Assembly: GCA_964384825.1 (NCBI GenBank)
Contig: CAYLMM010000005.1
Coordinates: forward strand, 22,456 to 86,455
Length of the DNA: 64,000 nucleotides
From: CAYLMM01 sp964384825
GTDB lineage: Bacteria > Krumholzibacteriota > Krumholzibacteriia > LZORAL124-64-63
Direction of reading: 5' to 3'
The notes below the pieces were generated by a model. That model was not told the DNA's origin, ran no database searches, and saw only the letters and a list, made by a program, of their open reading frames with translations. The translations under genes and the position numbers were made by a program. Of this stretch, positions 9,458-19,921 are shown one piece after another. Position 1 is the first letter of the stretch, and every line of letters starts with the position of its first letter.

Positions 9458-9487
9458 TTGCCGCTGCGCCCGGGCCTTGGTTATGAT
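9458..9487 (+). promoter_or_regulatory. possible sigma-70-type promoter for icmF
   Basis: TTGCCG at 9458-9463 and TATGAT at 9482-9487 are 18 bases apart, placing the start of transcription near 9494, about 48 bases before the icmF ATG. No other good candidate is seen in the 135-bp gap. Confidence 0.4.
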
Positions 9488-9541
9488 GACCATCGCCACG
9501 GTCAGCGTCCGCGCTTCGACTCGACGGCCCCGGGAGGAACC

Positions 9542-12500
9542 ATGCCGCCAACCAGCGACGCCGCGCCCCGGTTGCGTTACGTCACCGCCGCCGCCCTCTT
9601 CGACGGCCATGATGCGTCGATCAACATCATCCGCCGTCTTCTGCAGCAGTCGGGCGCCGAGGTCATCCATCTGGGCCACAACCGCTCGGTTCCGGATATC
9701 GTCCGCGCCGTCCTGCAGGAGGACGCCGACGGGGTCGCGGTCAGCAGCTACCAGGGCGGGCACATGGATTTCTTCGGTTTCCTGGTCGATGAACTCGCCC
9801 GGCGGAACCTGGGGCGGGTGGCGGTTTTCGGAGGCGGCGGCGGGGTGATCATTCCCGAGGAGATCGCCGAGCTGGAGGCGGCCGGGGTCGAGAAGATCTA
9901 TTCGCCCGAGGACGGACGCGAACTCGGACTGACGGGCATCATCGACGACATGAACGAGCGGACGCGCCGGCGGGCGGCGGAGCCGAAGGAGATTCCCGGG
10001 TCGGCGCCGGGCGCGCCTCCGGCCGAAGACGTGGCGCTGGCCCGGATCCTGACCGCCGCCGAGAACGGCGGGCCCGGTTCCGGTGCGCGGCTCCCGGCCA
10101 ATCCGCCGCCGGTGGTGGGAATCACCGGCACCGGCGGCGCCGGCAAAAGCTCGCTGACCGACGAACTGCTGCGGCGCTACCTAGCCGCCCATCCCGATCA
10201 TTCGGTGGCGGTCCTGGCGGTCGATCCCAGCAAGCGGCGCACCGGCGGCGCCCTGCTCGGCGACCGCATCCGGATGAACGCCATCCACGACGACCGGTGC
10301 TTCGTGCGGAGTTTCGCCACCAGGGGCGCCCGCGGCGAGTTGAGCCGCGCCCTGGAGCCCTGCCTCGACGAGGTTCGCCGCCGCGGCTTCGACCTCGTGC
10401 TGATCGAGACCAGCGGCATCGGCCAGGGCGATTCAGCGGTCAGCGAGATCAGCGACATCTCCCTCTACGTGATGACCCGCGAATTCGGAGCCCCGAGCCA
10501 GCTCGAGAAGATCGACATGATCGATTTCGCCGATCTGATCGTGATCAACAAGTTCGACCGTCCCGGTTCCGAGGACGCCCTGCGCGACGTCCGCAAGCAG
10601 TGGCGCCGCAGCCGGGTGGATTTCGAAACCCCGGACGACGGGCTGCCGGTCTTCGGCACCATCGCCAGCCGTTTCGACGACGAGGGGACCAACGTCCTGT
10701 TCGCCCAGCTCGACGGCATGATCGCCGCGCGCCGCAGCGCGCGATCGGATGCGGTCCCGACCGCCGCGGTGCCCGGGCCGAGGGCCTCGACCGCAAGGTC
10801 CGCGATCATTCCCGAGGACCGGGTCCGCTACCTGGGGGAGATCGCCGCGGCCGTGCGCCGCTATCGCGAAGAGACCGAAAGGGACGCCGAACGCGTCCGG
10901 CGCTGCGCCTCGTTGGCCAGAGCCCTGGGCGAGTTAGACGACGGCGATCGCGAGGCTCGCGCCGTCCTGGAGGCGAAGCTGGAAGCCGCCCGGGCCGCAG
11001 CGGGCGAGGCCGTCCTGGCGGAGGCCGCGTCCTGGGACGGACTGGTAGAACTGTACGGCCGCGACGAGGTCTCCGTACGCGTCCGCGACCGCGATCTCTC
11101 CTTCGAGTCGCGGTTCCGGACCCTTTCGGGAACCAGCCTGCCCAAGGTGGCTCTGCCTCGTCTCTCGGACCCGGGCGACCGCCTGCGCTGGCTGCGGATG
11201 GAGAACGTGCCGGGATCCTTCCCCTACACCGGCGGCGTCTTCCCCTTCCGGCGCACCGACGAGGATCCCAAGCGCCAGTTCGCCGGCGAAGGCTCGCCGG
11301 CCCGCACCAACCGCCGCTTCCACTACCTCTGCGACGAGGAACGAGCCAAGCGGTTGAGCACGGCCTTCGACAGCCTGACCCTCTACGGCGAGGATCCCGA
11401 CCCGCGTCCCGACATCTACGGGAAGATCGGCGAGGGCGGCGTCTCGGTCTGCACGCTCGACGACATGAAGCGCCTCTACGCGGGTTTCGATCTATGCCAC
11501 CGGAATACGAGCGTCTCGATGACCATCAACGGTCCGGCCCCGATCCTGTTGGCGATGTTCTTCCGCGCCGCCATCGACCGCCGGATCGAGCAGCGGCAGC
11601 AGGAACTCGGCCGCGATCCGGACGAGGGCGAACGCCGGACGGCGGCGGCCGAGACCCTGCGCACGGTGCGCGGCACCGTCCAGGCCGACATCCTCAAGGA
11701 GGATCAGGCCCAGAACACCTGCATCTTCGCCACCGAATTCGCCTTGCGTCTGATGGGAGACGTCCAGGAATTCTTCATCGAAAACGGGATCCGCAACTAC
11801 TATTCGGTGTCGATCAGCGGCTACCACATCGCCGAGGCGGGGGCCAACCCGATCAGCCAACTGGCCTTCACGCTGGCCAACGGCCTGACCTACGTCGAAT
11901 CCTACCTGGCGCGGGGGATGGACATCGACGACTTCGCCCCCAACCTGTCGTTCTTCTTCAGCAACGGGCTCGACGCCGAGTACACCGTCATCGGCAGGGT
12001 CGCCCGCCGCATATGGGCCGTGGCGATGCGGGACCGCTACGGGGCGGGAGAGCGCAGCCGGAAGCTGAAGTACCACATCCAGACCTCCGGCCGCTCGCTC
12101 CATGCGCAGGAGATCGATTTCAACGACATCCGCACCACCCTGCAGGCGCTGATGGCGATCCACGACAACTGCAATTCGTTGCACACCAATTCCTACGACG
12201 AGGCGATCACCACGCCGAGCGAGGAATCGGTCCGCCGCGCGATGGCCATCCAGCTGATCATCAATCGCGAGCTCGGCTGGGCGAAGAACGAGAATCCGCT
12301 GCAGGGGTCGGCCCTGATCGAGGAACTGACTGATCTGGTCGAAGAGGCGGTCCTGATCGAATTCGAGAACATCTCCCGCCGCGGCGGGGTTCTCGGGGCG
12401 ATGGAGACGCAGTACCAGCGCGGACGGATCCAGGAAGAAAGCCTCATCTACGAACATCTGAAGCATTCCGGCGAACTGCCCGTCGTCGGGGTCAACACAT

Positions 12501-12772
12501 TCGTCAACCCCGGCGGCAGCCACGACGCTTCCCGCGATCTGACCCTGGCCCGGACCGATGCCGGCGAAAAGGACGATCGTCTGAGGGATCTGGCCGCTTT
12601 CCAGGCCCTTCACGCCGCCGAGGCCCCGGCCGCCCTGGACCGGTTGCGCGAGACGGTCCTGTCCGGCGGCAATGTCTTCTCCGAACTCCTCGAAACGGTC
12701 GGGTGCTGCTCCCTGGGGCAGATCACGCACGCTCTCTACGAAGTGGGAGGGCAGTACCGCCGGGCCATGTGA
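9542..12772 (+). CDS. icmF: fused isobutyryl-CoA mutase with G-protein chaperone domain
   Basis: IcmF interconverts isobutyryl-CoA and n-butyryl-CoA using adenosylcobalamin; some members also act on pivalyl- or isovaleryl-CoA. The order of domains is the IcmF order: an N-terminal B12-binding domain (DGHDASINIIRRLL and LGHNRSV), a MeaI-type GTPase with P-loop GTGGAGKSS near residue 200, a helical linker, and the C-terminal TIM-barrel substrate domain. Two residues that separate IcmF from methylmalonyl-CoA mutase point to IcmF: Phe at about 567 (TGGVF, where methylmalonyl mutases have Tyr) and Gln at about 724 (QAQNT, where they have Arg). The 1076-residue length is normal. The ATG at 9542 follows CGGGAGGAAC. 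No acyl-CoA dehydrogenase or other partner lies next to it. Confidence 0.93.
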   Translation: MPPTSDAAPRLRYVTAAALFDGHDASINIIRRLLQQSGAEVIHLGHNRSVPDIVRAVLQEDADGVAVSSYQGGHMDFFGFLVDELARRNLGRVAVFGGGGGVIIPEEIAELEAAGVEKIYSPEDGRELGLTGIIDDMNERTRRRAAEPKEIPGSAPGAPPAEDVALARILTAAENGGPGSGARLPANPPPVVGITGTGGAGKSSLTDELLRRYLAAHPDHSVAVLAVDPSKRRTGGALLGDRIRMNAIHDDRCFVRSFATRGARGELSRALEPCLDEVRRRGFDLVLIETSGIGQGDSAVSEISDISLYVMTREFGAPSQLEKIDMIDFADLIVINKFDRPGSEDALRDVRKQWRRSRVDFETPDDGLPVFGTIASRFDDEGTNVLFAQLDGMIAARRSARSDAVPTAAVPGPRASTARSAIIPEDRVRYLGEIAAAVRRYREETERDAERVRRCASLARALGELDDGDREARAVLEAKLEAARAAAGEAVLAEAASWDGLVELYGRDEVSVRVRDRDLSFESRFRTLSGTSLPKVALPRLSDPGDRLRWLRMENVPGSFPYTGGVFPFRRTDEDPKRQFAGEGSPARTNRRFHYLCDEERAKRLSTAFDSLTLYGEDPDPRPDIYGKIGEGGVSVCTLDDMKRLYAGFDLCHRNTSVSMTINGPAPILLAMFFRAAIDRRIEQRQQELGRDPDEGERRTAAAETLRTVRGTVQADILKEDQAQNTCIFATEFALRLMGDVQEFFIENGIRNYYSVSISGYHIAEAGANPISQLAFTLANGLTYVESYLARGMDIDDFAPNLSFFFSNGLDAEYTVIGRVARRIWAVAMRDRYGAGERSRKLKYHIQTSGRSLHAQEIDFNDIRTTLQALMAIHDNCNSLHTNSYDEAITTPSEESVRRAMAIQLIINRELGWAKNENPLQGSALIEELTDLVEEAVLIEFENISRRGGVLGAMETQYQRGRIQEESLIYEHLKHSGELPVVGVNTFVNPGGSHDASRDLTLARTDAGEKDDRLRDLAAFQALHAAEAPAALDRLRETVLSGGNVFSELLETVGCCSLGQITHALYEVGGQYRRAM

Positions 12773-12945
12773 TCAGGAGACGGTCTCGTAAAATTGCACC
12801 GGTGTTGCGTTTGAGATTTGACATTAAGAGTCCGCTTTTTCATCTTACGATAATCGCCGGCCGGAGGCGGGAGAAGCGCACAGGGGGGGAGGAGCCCGGT
12901 CAGTGCCAGCGCATCAATGATCGTACGACCTCAAGGAAGGGCCCA

Positions 12946-13344
12946 ATGCTTCAGATCACTCGCCAGACCGAGTACGCCATCCGCGGCTTGATGGAACTTG
13001 CCGAACGGGATTCCAGTGCGCCCGTGCGCCTCAAATCCCTCGCCGAGGCCTGCGAAGTTTCCGAGGCGTTCCTCGCCAAGATCTTCCAGATGCTCTCCCA
13101 GCACAACATCGTGAAATCCCATCGCGGAGTTAAAGGTGGATTCTCCATCGGGCGCAGCCCCGAAGAGATCACCCTGCTGGAGATCGTCGATATCTGCGAA
13201 GGCGGTATTTCCCTGAATCACTGCCTGCGCAAGGTGGATCCCTGCAACCGCATCGAGAACTGCAAGATGAGCAACGTATGGGCGACGGCCCAGAAGGGGC
13301 TGGTCTCGGCCCTGGAGGGAACCTCGCTGCAGGACCTGCTCTGA
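12946..13344 (+). CDS. Rrf2-family transcriptional regulator, probably iron-sulfur
   Basis: This 132-residue regulator has the N-terminal winged helix of the Rrf2 family, with LAEACEVSEAFLAKIFQ as the recognition helix region and HRGVKGGFSIGR as the wing. Near residues 90-106 three cysteines are spaced C-X6-C-X5-C (HCLRKVDPCNRIENC), the arrangement used to bind a [2Fe-2S] or [4Fe-4S] cluster in IscR, NsrR and RsrR relatives. It therefore may sense iron-sulfur status, nitric oxide or redox state; the spacing alone does not say which. The gene stands alone with no isc or suf genes nearby, so it probably acts on remote targets. The ATG at 12946 follows AAGGAAGGG. A terminator-like hairpin follows. 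Confidence 0.88.
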   Translation: MLQITRQTEYAIRGLMELAERDSSAPVRLKSLAEACEVSEAFLAKIFQMLSQHNIVKSHRGVKGGFSIGRSPEEITLLEIVDICEGGISLNHCLRKVDPCNRIENCKMSNVWATAQKGLVSALEGTSLQDLL

Positions 13345-13367
13345 TCCTTCCCGATCTGACGCAGGTG

Positions 13368-13396
13368 AATCCCGTTGATTCCGGTGCCGGCCGGCG

Positions 13397-13413
<17 letters not shown>
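13368..13413 (+). terminator. intrinsic terminator after the Rrf2 gene
   Basis: AATCCCG (13368-13374) pairs with CGGGATT (13401-13407) and runs into eight T residues (13406-13413). The hairpin overlaps the last codons and stop of the convergent rlmN gene. An overlapping alternative pairing is reported in the findings. Confidence 0.6.
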
Positions 13414-14464
<1,051 letters not shown>

Positions 14465-14515
14465 GCTTCCTCGTTTCGGTTCGGCGACGGCGCGGCGCGC
14501 GCCCCGCATCGGGCC

Positions 14516-14545
14516 TTGACACTCCGGCGAGCAGACGTGCAAAGT
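14516..14545 (+). promoter_or_regulatory. weak candidate promoter for the sigma-54 response regulator
   Basis: TTGACA at 14516-14521 is a perfect -35. The hexamer 18 bases on, CAAAGT, is a poor -10 match. It lies in the 176-bp divergent gap between rlmN and the regulator. Confidence 0.3.
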
Positions 14546-14640
14546 TGCAGCGAGCCGTCCGGGACCGTCGCTGAAGAAATAGCGCGCCCCGGAGCCCGGC
14601 GCAAGGGGATCCCCGGCCGACACGAACGGAGGCACAAGCG

Positions 14641-16002
<1,362 letters not shown>

Positions 16003-16023
16003 ACGCAACAGGTCGTGAAGGGA

Positions 16024-16052
16024 TTGACAGGTGGTATCCTGCACCCTAGTTT
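16024..16052 (+). promoter_or_regulatory. candidate sigma-70-type promoter for the small exported protein
   Basis: TTGACA at 16024-16029 is followed after 17 bases by TAGTTT (16047-16052), a three-of-six match to the -10. TAGAAT lies slightly downstream at 16055-16060 but at poor spacing. No GG-N10-GC sigma-54 signature is seen in this gap. Confidence 0.45.
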
Positions 16053-16098
16053 GATAGAATATCAGAGGGAGGGACTCCTCGTCCCCCAGATGAATCCG

Positions 16099-16135
16099 TC
16101 CTCCTGGAGGATGGACAGATCCCGAGCGATCGGGA
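16099..16135 (+). other. two consecutive hairpins in the leader of the small exported protein
   Basis: TCCTCC (16099-16104) pairs with GGAGGA (16106-16111), although with only one base between the arms. TCCCGA (16120-16125) and TCGGGA (16130-16135) form a six-base stem closed by the stable tetraloop GCGA. Both lie 50-90 bases upstream of the ATG at 16186. Confidence 0.45.
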
Positions 16136-16185
16136 GCCGGTTTCGAGAGCGTGTACAGTGCACGTTCGTTACTACGGAGAGGGAA

Positions 16186-16509
16186 ATGAAGAAAGCATTA
16201 TGTGCCATGACGATGGTCACTCTGGTGCTTCTTCCCGCTTTGGTGGCGACGCCCGCCTTCGCTTCCCCTGCCGTCCAGGTGATCAACCCGACAACCCAGA
16301 CGTGCCCGCCGTCGATCGATGACTCCATCGACGGCCCGCAAGAGTACGGTCTGGACGGAGATCCGGACGATGCCATCATCGGCAACAAGGGCAAACCCGT
16401 CATTAACAACACCAGTGGTGTGGTTTTGCCGCAGGGGATGCTGATCAACGAATTGCTGGATTGCCTGTACGGCATGGCAGCCAGCATCGTGCAGGCGGTC
16501 GCCTTGTAG
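16186..16509 (+). CDS. small exported protein of unknown function
   Basis: This is a 107-residue protein I do not recognise. It begins with a clear signal peptide (MKKALCAMTMVTLVLLPALV, cleavage likely after AFA at residue 26). The mature part of about 80 residues is acidic in its first half (SIDDSIDGPQEYGLDGDPDD) and more hydrophobic towards the end (MAASIVQAVAL). It has two mature cysteines, one in QTCPPS and one in LLDCLYG, that could form a disulfide. The ATG at 16186 follows GAGAGGGAA, a good ribosome site. It lies between two sigma-54 activator genes and is followed at once by a UUCG-capped hairpin. The position suggests a link to the downstream TPR activator, but this is inference only. 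Confidence 0.7.
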   Translation: MKKALCAMTMVTLVLLPALVATPAFASPAVQVINPTTQTCPPSIDDSIDGPQEYGLDGDPDDAIIGNKGKPVINNTSGVVLPQGMLINELLDCLYGMAASIVQAVAL

Positions 16510-16528
16510 AATCCTCTTCGGAGGATTC
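16509..16528 (+). other. UUCG-capped hairpin directly after the small-protein stop
   Basis: GAATCCTC and GAGGATTC form a perfect eight-base stem around TTCG, with the C-G closing pair of the very stable UUCG tetraloop. No T-tract follows, so it may protect or process the mRNA between the small protein and the TPR activator rather than end transcription. Confidence 0.5.
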
Positions 16529-16607
16529 CGGGCTGAAGCTGCGCCTGGGGCAGAGAACAACAAGCGGATCGTTTTTTTGCCCACCTACTCGCCAGGGGAC
16601 AAAAACG

Positions 16608-19600
16608 ATGAGTGACAACATCGAAGGCCGCAAACGCAAGGACGCCGATCGTTCGGTGCCTCGAATTGTGCGTGGCGGCGGGGACCTCGACCGGCTCGAA
16701 GAGATCGGGGACCTGCATTTCGAAGCTTCCGCCTTTTCTTCCGCGCTGGAGTATTACCAGCGTTTGCTGGATGCCGCCCGTTACGATCTCATCGATCCCG
16801 CCCGTTCCCTCGGCATTCTGCGCAAGAGCATAGACGCCGCCCTGAACCTGGGCGATCATGCCCTGGCCGAGGGCCTGCTGGCCCGCGCCTCCGATTTCGC
16901 CGGTCCGGATTCCGACCTCGATTCCGAGGACCGCATGATGCTGCTGGCCCCGATCATGGGCCGCCGGGCCGGTCTGCTGGCCAATCGCAGTTCCTACGCC
17001 AAGGCCCTGCAGCTCGCCAAACACGCCTTCGCGGTGCTGGCCATCACCGACGACCACAAGGAAGTGGCCAACCTCCAGGTCACCATGGGCGTCTGCCACC
17101 AGCGCCTGGGCCGCCCCGGCAAGGCCGAGGAATTCTACACCGACGCCCTGGCCACCTTCCGCCGAATCGGCGATGAGCTGGGCACGGCCATCCTCTACAA
17201 CAACCTCGCCCTGCTGCAGAAGAACAGCTGCCGCTGGGACCGCGCGCTGCAGCTCCAGGAGAAGGCCGTCGCCGTGGCCCGCCGCCACGGGGCGACCCAT
17301 CTGCTCTCGCGCCTCTACCTCAACGAGGGCATCATCCTGCGCAAGACCGGCCGTCTGGGCGAGGCTCGGGCCAGTCTCGAGAAATGTCTCCGGCTGTCGC
17401 GCAGCCTGGGCGACATCGCCCGCCAGACCAAGGCTTCCCTGGCCCTCGGATATCTCGAACTCGAAGAGGGGCACCAGGCCCGGGCCGAGGAGATGATCAT
17501 CGCCGGCAAGACGCTGGCCGAAGAGGGCGGCTTCGTTCGCGAGGCCACCATCGCCGACGAGTATCTCGGCGACATCCTGCTTTCCCGCGGCGAGATCGAC
17601 AAGGCGCTCTACAATTACCAGCTGGGCCTGCGCAAGACCCAGGTGATCGGCAAGGTGACCGATCTCGAGGGCGAACTTCTTCGCCGCAGCGCCGAGGCCT
17701 ACCGACTGCGCGGCGAGATCGACGAAGCCATCTCCACCGGCCAGGCGGCTGTCGCGGTCTGCGAATCCTGCGGCGAGGAATACGAACTCGGATTCTGTTT
17801 CCGGACCCTGGGCCAGGCCTTCACCGAAGCCGGCGAGTTCTCCGAGGCCGACCGTTATTTCCGCGATTCGATCGGACAGTTCCGCCAGCAGAATCTCCAG
17901 GCCGAGATCAGCCGTTCGGTCCTGGCGTTCCTCGAAGCCCGGCTCCCGAGCGCCGGCCGGTCCGAACTGCTGCTGCTGCGCCGGTATCTGGTCGAGGCCA
18001 TCGAACGCCGCGTGTCCGATGACGCTCTGCTGCGCGGCCTCCATCGCGGTCTGGCCGAGATCCAGCTGCGGCTGGGACAATTCGAAGAGGCGCTGCTGAC
18101 GGTGGCGGAACTCGATCGTCTCAGCGTTGGCGGTTCCGTCGGCGCGGAAGAGGACGAGGTCGCCGTTCTGCGCCAGCGCATCGAAAAGCGTCTTGCCGGA
18201 GACCTGTCCTCCGCCAAGGAGCATATGGAAGCCATGACCGCGGTTCCCGGCCTGGTCGAAGGGGAGGAGATCGCGGCCCAGAGCCTGGCGTCCATCCTGA
18301 AATCCGGACTGGCCAAGACGGGGGGCGATTCGGGCTTCCTTGCCCTGCGCCGGGCCGATTCCCGGATCGAAGTGATCGCGGCCGAAGGCGTTTCCGGCGG
18401 TTCGGCGGCGTCCTTGGCCGGTTGGTACTCGGACCGCTCCGGACATGATGATCCTGTCGCTCCCTTGGTCATGACCCGGATCGAGCCGGACAGCGAATTG
18501 GCCGTCGCGATCCCCGCGCTCGCCGATCTGGCGGACAGCTGCGTTTTCCTGCCCGTGACCCATGAAGGCGTCGATTACGGCGTCCTGTTCCTGGCCAAGC
18601 GGAATTCCTCCGGCGCTCGAGCCTCGTTCTCCCGCGCCTCCCTGGAGTTCCTGACCGCCTATCTCGGCTTCCTGGGCGTTTTCCTCGCCGCGGTGCCCGG
18701 TCGCCGTTCGAACGCCTCGCCGATCCCGATCGAGGAACGGGAATGCTTCGAGAACATCATCACAGGCGACGAGCTGATGCTCGAACTGCTCGGTTTGATC
18801 CGCAAGGTCGCACCGAGCGAATTGACCGTCCTGCTGCACGGCGAGACGGGCACCGGCAAGGGGCTGCTCGCCTATGCCATCCACGCGCTGAGTTCTCGCA
18901 AGGACGACAGGTTCCTGGCGGTCAACTGCGCGGCCATTCCCGAATCGCTGCTCGAAAGCGAACTGTTCGGCCATGTCCGGGGCAGCTTCACCGGTGCGGT
19001 CGCGGACAAGGCGGGCCTGCTGGTCGAGGCCGAGGGCGGAACCCTCTTCCTCGATGAGATCGGGAAGATGCCGCTGGCCATGCAGGGCAAGCTCCTGCAC
19101 TTCCTCGACACCAAGGTCGTCCGCCCGGTGGGATCGAACATCGAACGGCGGGTGGATGTCCGCATCATCTGCGCGACCAAGGGCGATCTCCAGGAAATGG
19201 CGACCCGCGGCGACTTCCTCGAGGATCTCTACTACCGGCTGCTCGATTTCCCGCTGCGCGTGCCGCCCCTGCGCGAGCGTCCCGAGGATATCCGGTTGCT
19301 GGTCCAGCACTTCATCGCCCGCTTCGCCGCCGAACTGGGGCGTTCGGTCCCGGGCTTCACTTCCGCCGTGGCCGCGGCTCTCCAGAATTACCTCTGGCCG
19401 GGCAATGTTCGCGAACTCGAGAAGTGTCTGCGCCGCGCCATCGTACTGTCGCAGGACGACGACATGCTCCGGCTCTCCCATCTGCCCGCCGAGATCGCGG
19501 GCGTCGGAGTCGAGAGCGGCGACCCGGCCCGCGTCGCGCCGTTGCGGGAAACCCTCAGCGCTGTCGAAAGCCGCGAGATAGCTGCGGCTTTGCGCGCGTC

Positions 19601-19694
19601 GGGCGGCAACAAGTCCGAAGCCGGACGCATGCTCGGCATCAGCTACCCCAGCCTGCTCAGAAAGATCCGCCTCTACGGGATCACTTCCGACTGA
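16608..19694 (+). CDS. sigma-54 activator with N-terminal TPR array
   Basis: This 1028-residue protein combines parts that usually occur apart. Residues 1 to about 480 form a TPR-like helical array with repeats such as ANLQVTMGVCHQRLGRPGKA, ALLQKNSCRWDRALQLQEKA and LGDILLSRGEIDKALYNYQL, resembling tetratricopeptide sensors. A region around 560-690 looks GAF-like and may bind a ligand. The AAA+ domain has Walker A GETGTGKG near 745, the sigma-54 contact loop GSFTGA at 792-797, Walker B GTLFLDEIGKM, and the LWPGNVRELE segment. A Fis helix-turn-helix ends the protein (NKSEAGRMLGISYPSLLRKI). It has no receiver domain, so control is probably by protein or ligand binding. The ATG at 16608 follows AGGGGACAA. 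A likely target promoter lies 212 bp downstream of its stop. Confidence 0.88.
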   Translation: MSDNIEGRKRKDADRSVPRIVRGGGDLDRLEEIGDLHFEASAFSSALEYYQRLLDAARYDLIDPARSLGILRKSIDAALNLGDHALAEGLLARASDFAGPDSDLDSEDRMMLLAPIMGRRAGLLANRSSYAKALQLAKHAFAVLAITDDHKEVANLQVTMGVCHQRLGRPGKAEEFYTDALATFRRIGDELGTAILYNNLALLQKNSCRWDRALQLQEKAVAVARRHGATHLLSRLYLNEGIILRKTGRLGEARASLEKCLRLSRSLGDIARQTKASLALGYLELEEGHQARAEEMIIAGKTLAEEGGFVREATIADEYLGDILLSRGEIDKALYNYQLGLRKTQVIGKVTDLEGELLRRSAEAYRLRGEIDEAISTGQAAVAVCESCGEEYELGFCFRTLGQAFTEAGEFSEADRYFRDSIGQFRQQNLQAEISRSVLAFLEARLPSAGRSELLLLRRYLVEAIERRVSDDALLRGLHRGLAEIQLRLGQFEEALLTVAELDRLSVGGSVGAEEDEVAVLRQRIEKRLAGDLSSAKEHMEAMTAVPGLVEGEEIAAQSLASILKSGLAKTGGDSGFLALRRADSRIEVIAAEGVSGGSAASLAGWYSDRSGHDDPVAPLVMTRIEPDSELAVAIPALADLADSCVFLPVTHEGVDYGVLFLAKRNSSGARASFSRASLEFLTAYLGFLGVFLAAVPGRRSNASPIPIEERECFENIITGDELMLELLGLIRKVAPSELTVLLHGETGTGKGLLAYAIHALSSRKDDRFLAVNCAAIPESLLESELFGHVRGSFTGAVADKAGLLVEAEGGTLFLDEIGKMPLAMQGKLLHFLDTKVVRPVGSNIERRVDVRIICATKGDLQEMATRGDFLEDLYYRLLDFPLRVPPLRERPEDIRLLVQHFIARFAAELGRSVPGFTSAVAAALQNYLWPGNVRELEKCLRRAIVLSQDDDMLRLSHLPAEIAGVGVESGDPARVAPLRETLSAVESREIAAALRASGGNKSEAGRMLGISYPSLLRKIRLYGITSD

Positions 19695-19794
19695 TCCATT
19701 GCTCCTTTTTTGATTATCCCCGCCAGGACTGTAAAATTTTTTAATAATCCAACTTGTTGCATACCAGGGCTTTACGTTTTTCACCCCCGGAGCT

Positions 19795-19816
19795 GTAAAT
19801 GATTGTGATAATTTAC
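19795..19816. promoter_or_regulatory. candidate enhancer/operator: inverted repeat GTAAAT-N10-ATTTAC
   Basis: GTAAAT (19795-19800) and ATTTAC (19811-19816) are perfect inverted repeats with 10 bases between, so the half-sites face the same side about 1.5 helical turns apart. The site is about 100 bp upstream of the sigma-54 promoter match, a usual distance for activator binding. A further GTAAAA half-site lies near 19731. Confidence 0.45.
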
Positions 19817-19905
19817 GCGATTCCGCTTGCCGGCGACGATGCCGCCTTGCTATGTAACTCGTTGTCAGAAAGCAAGTTGCAATTATGTTAATAGTCTTCT
19901 GCTTC

Positions 19906-19921
19906 TGGTACGGCACCTGCT
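19906..19921 (+). promoter_or_regulatory. sigma-54 (-24/-12) promoter match
   Basis: The sequence TGGTACGGCACCTGCT fits the consensus TGGCACG-N4-TTGCW at all fixed positions but two and keeps the invariant GG-N10-GC. Transcription would begin near 19932, going away from the TPR activator. The next gene on this strand is over 600 bp away and has its own sigma-70 promoter. Confidence 0.55.

Noticed and set aside
19678..19711. GGATCA/TGATCC repeat followed at a distance by six T residues as terminator of the TPR activator
   Set aside because: Eight bases separate the stem from the T-tract and the stem is short, so it is not a convincing terminator.
16062..19916. A 1284-codon open frame antisense to the TPR-sigma-54 gene
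   Set aside because: Explained by strong G/C preference at third codon positions of the sense gene; composition (Gln/Asp/His/Gly-rich) is typical of antisense shadows, as are similar frames opposite 38-41.7, 50-53 and 53-58 kb.
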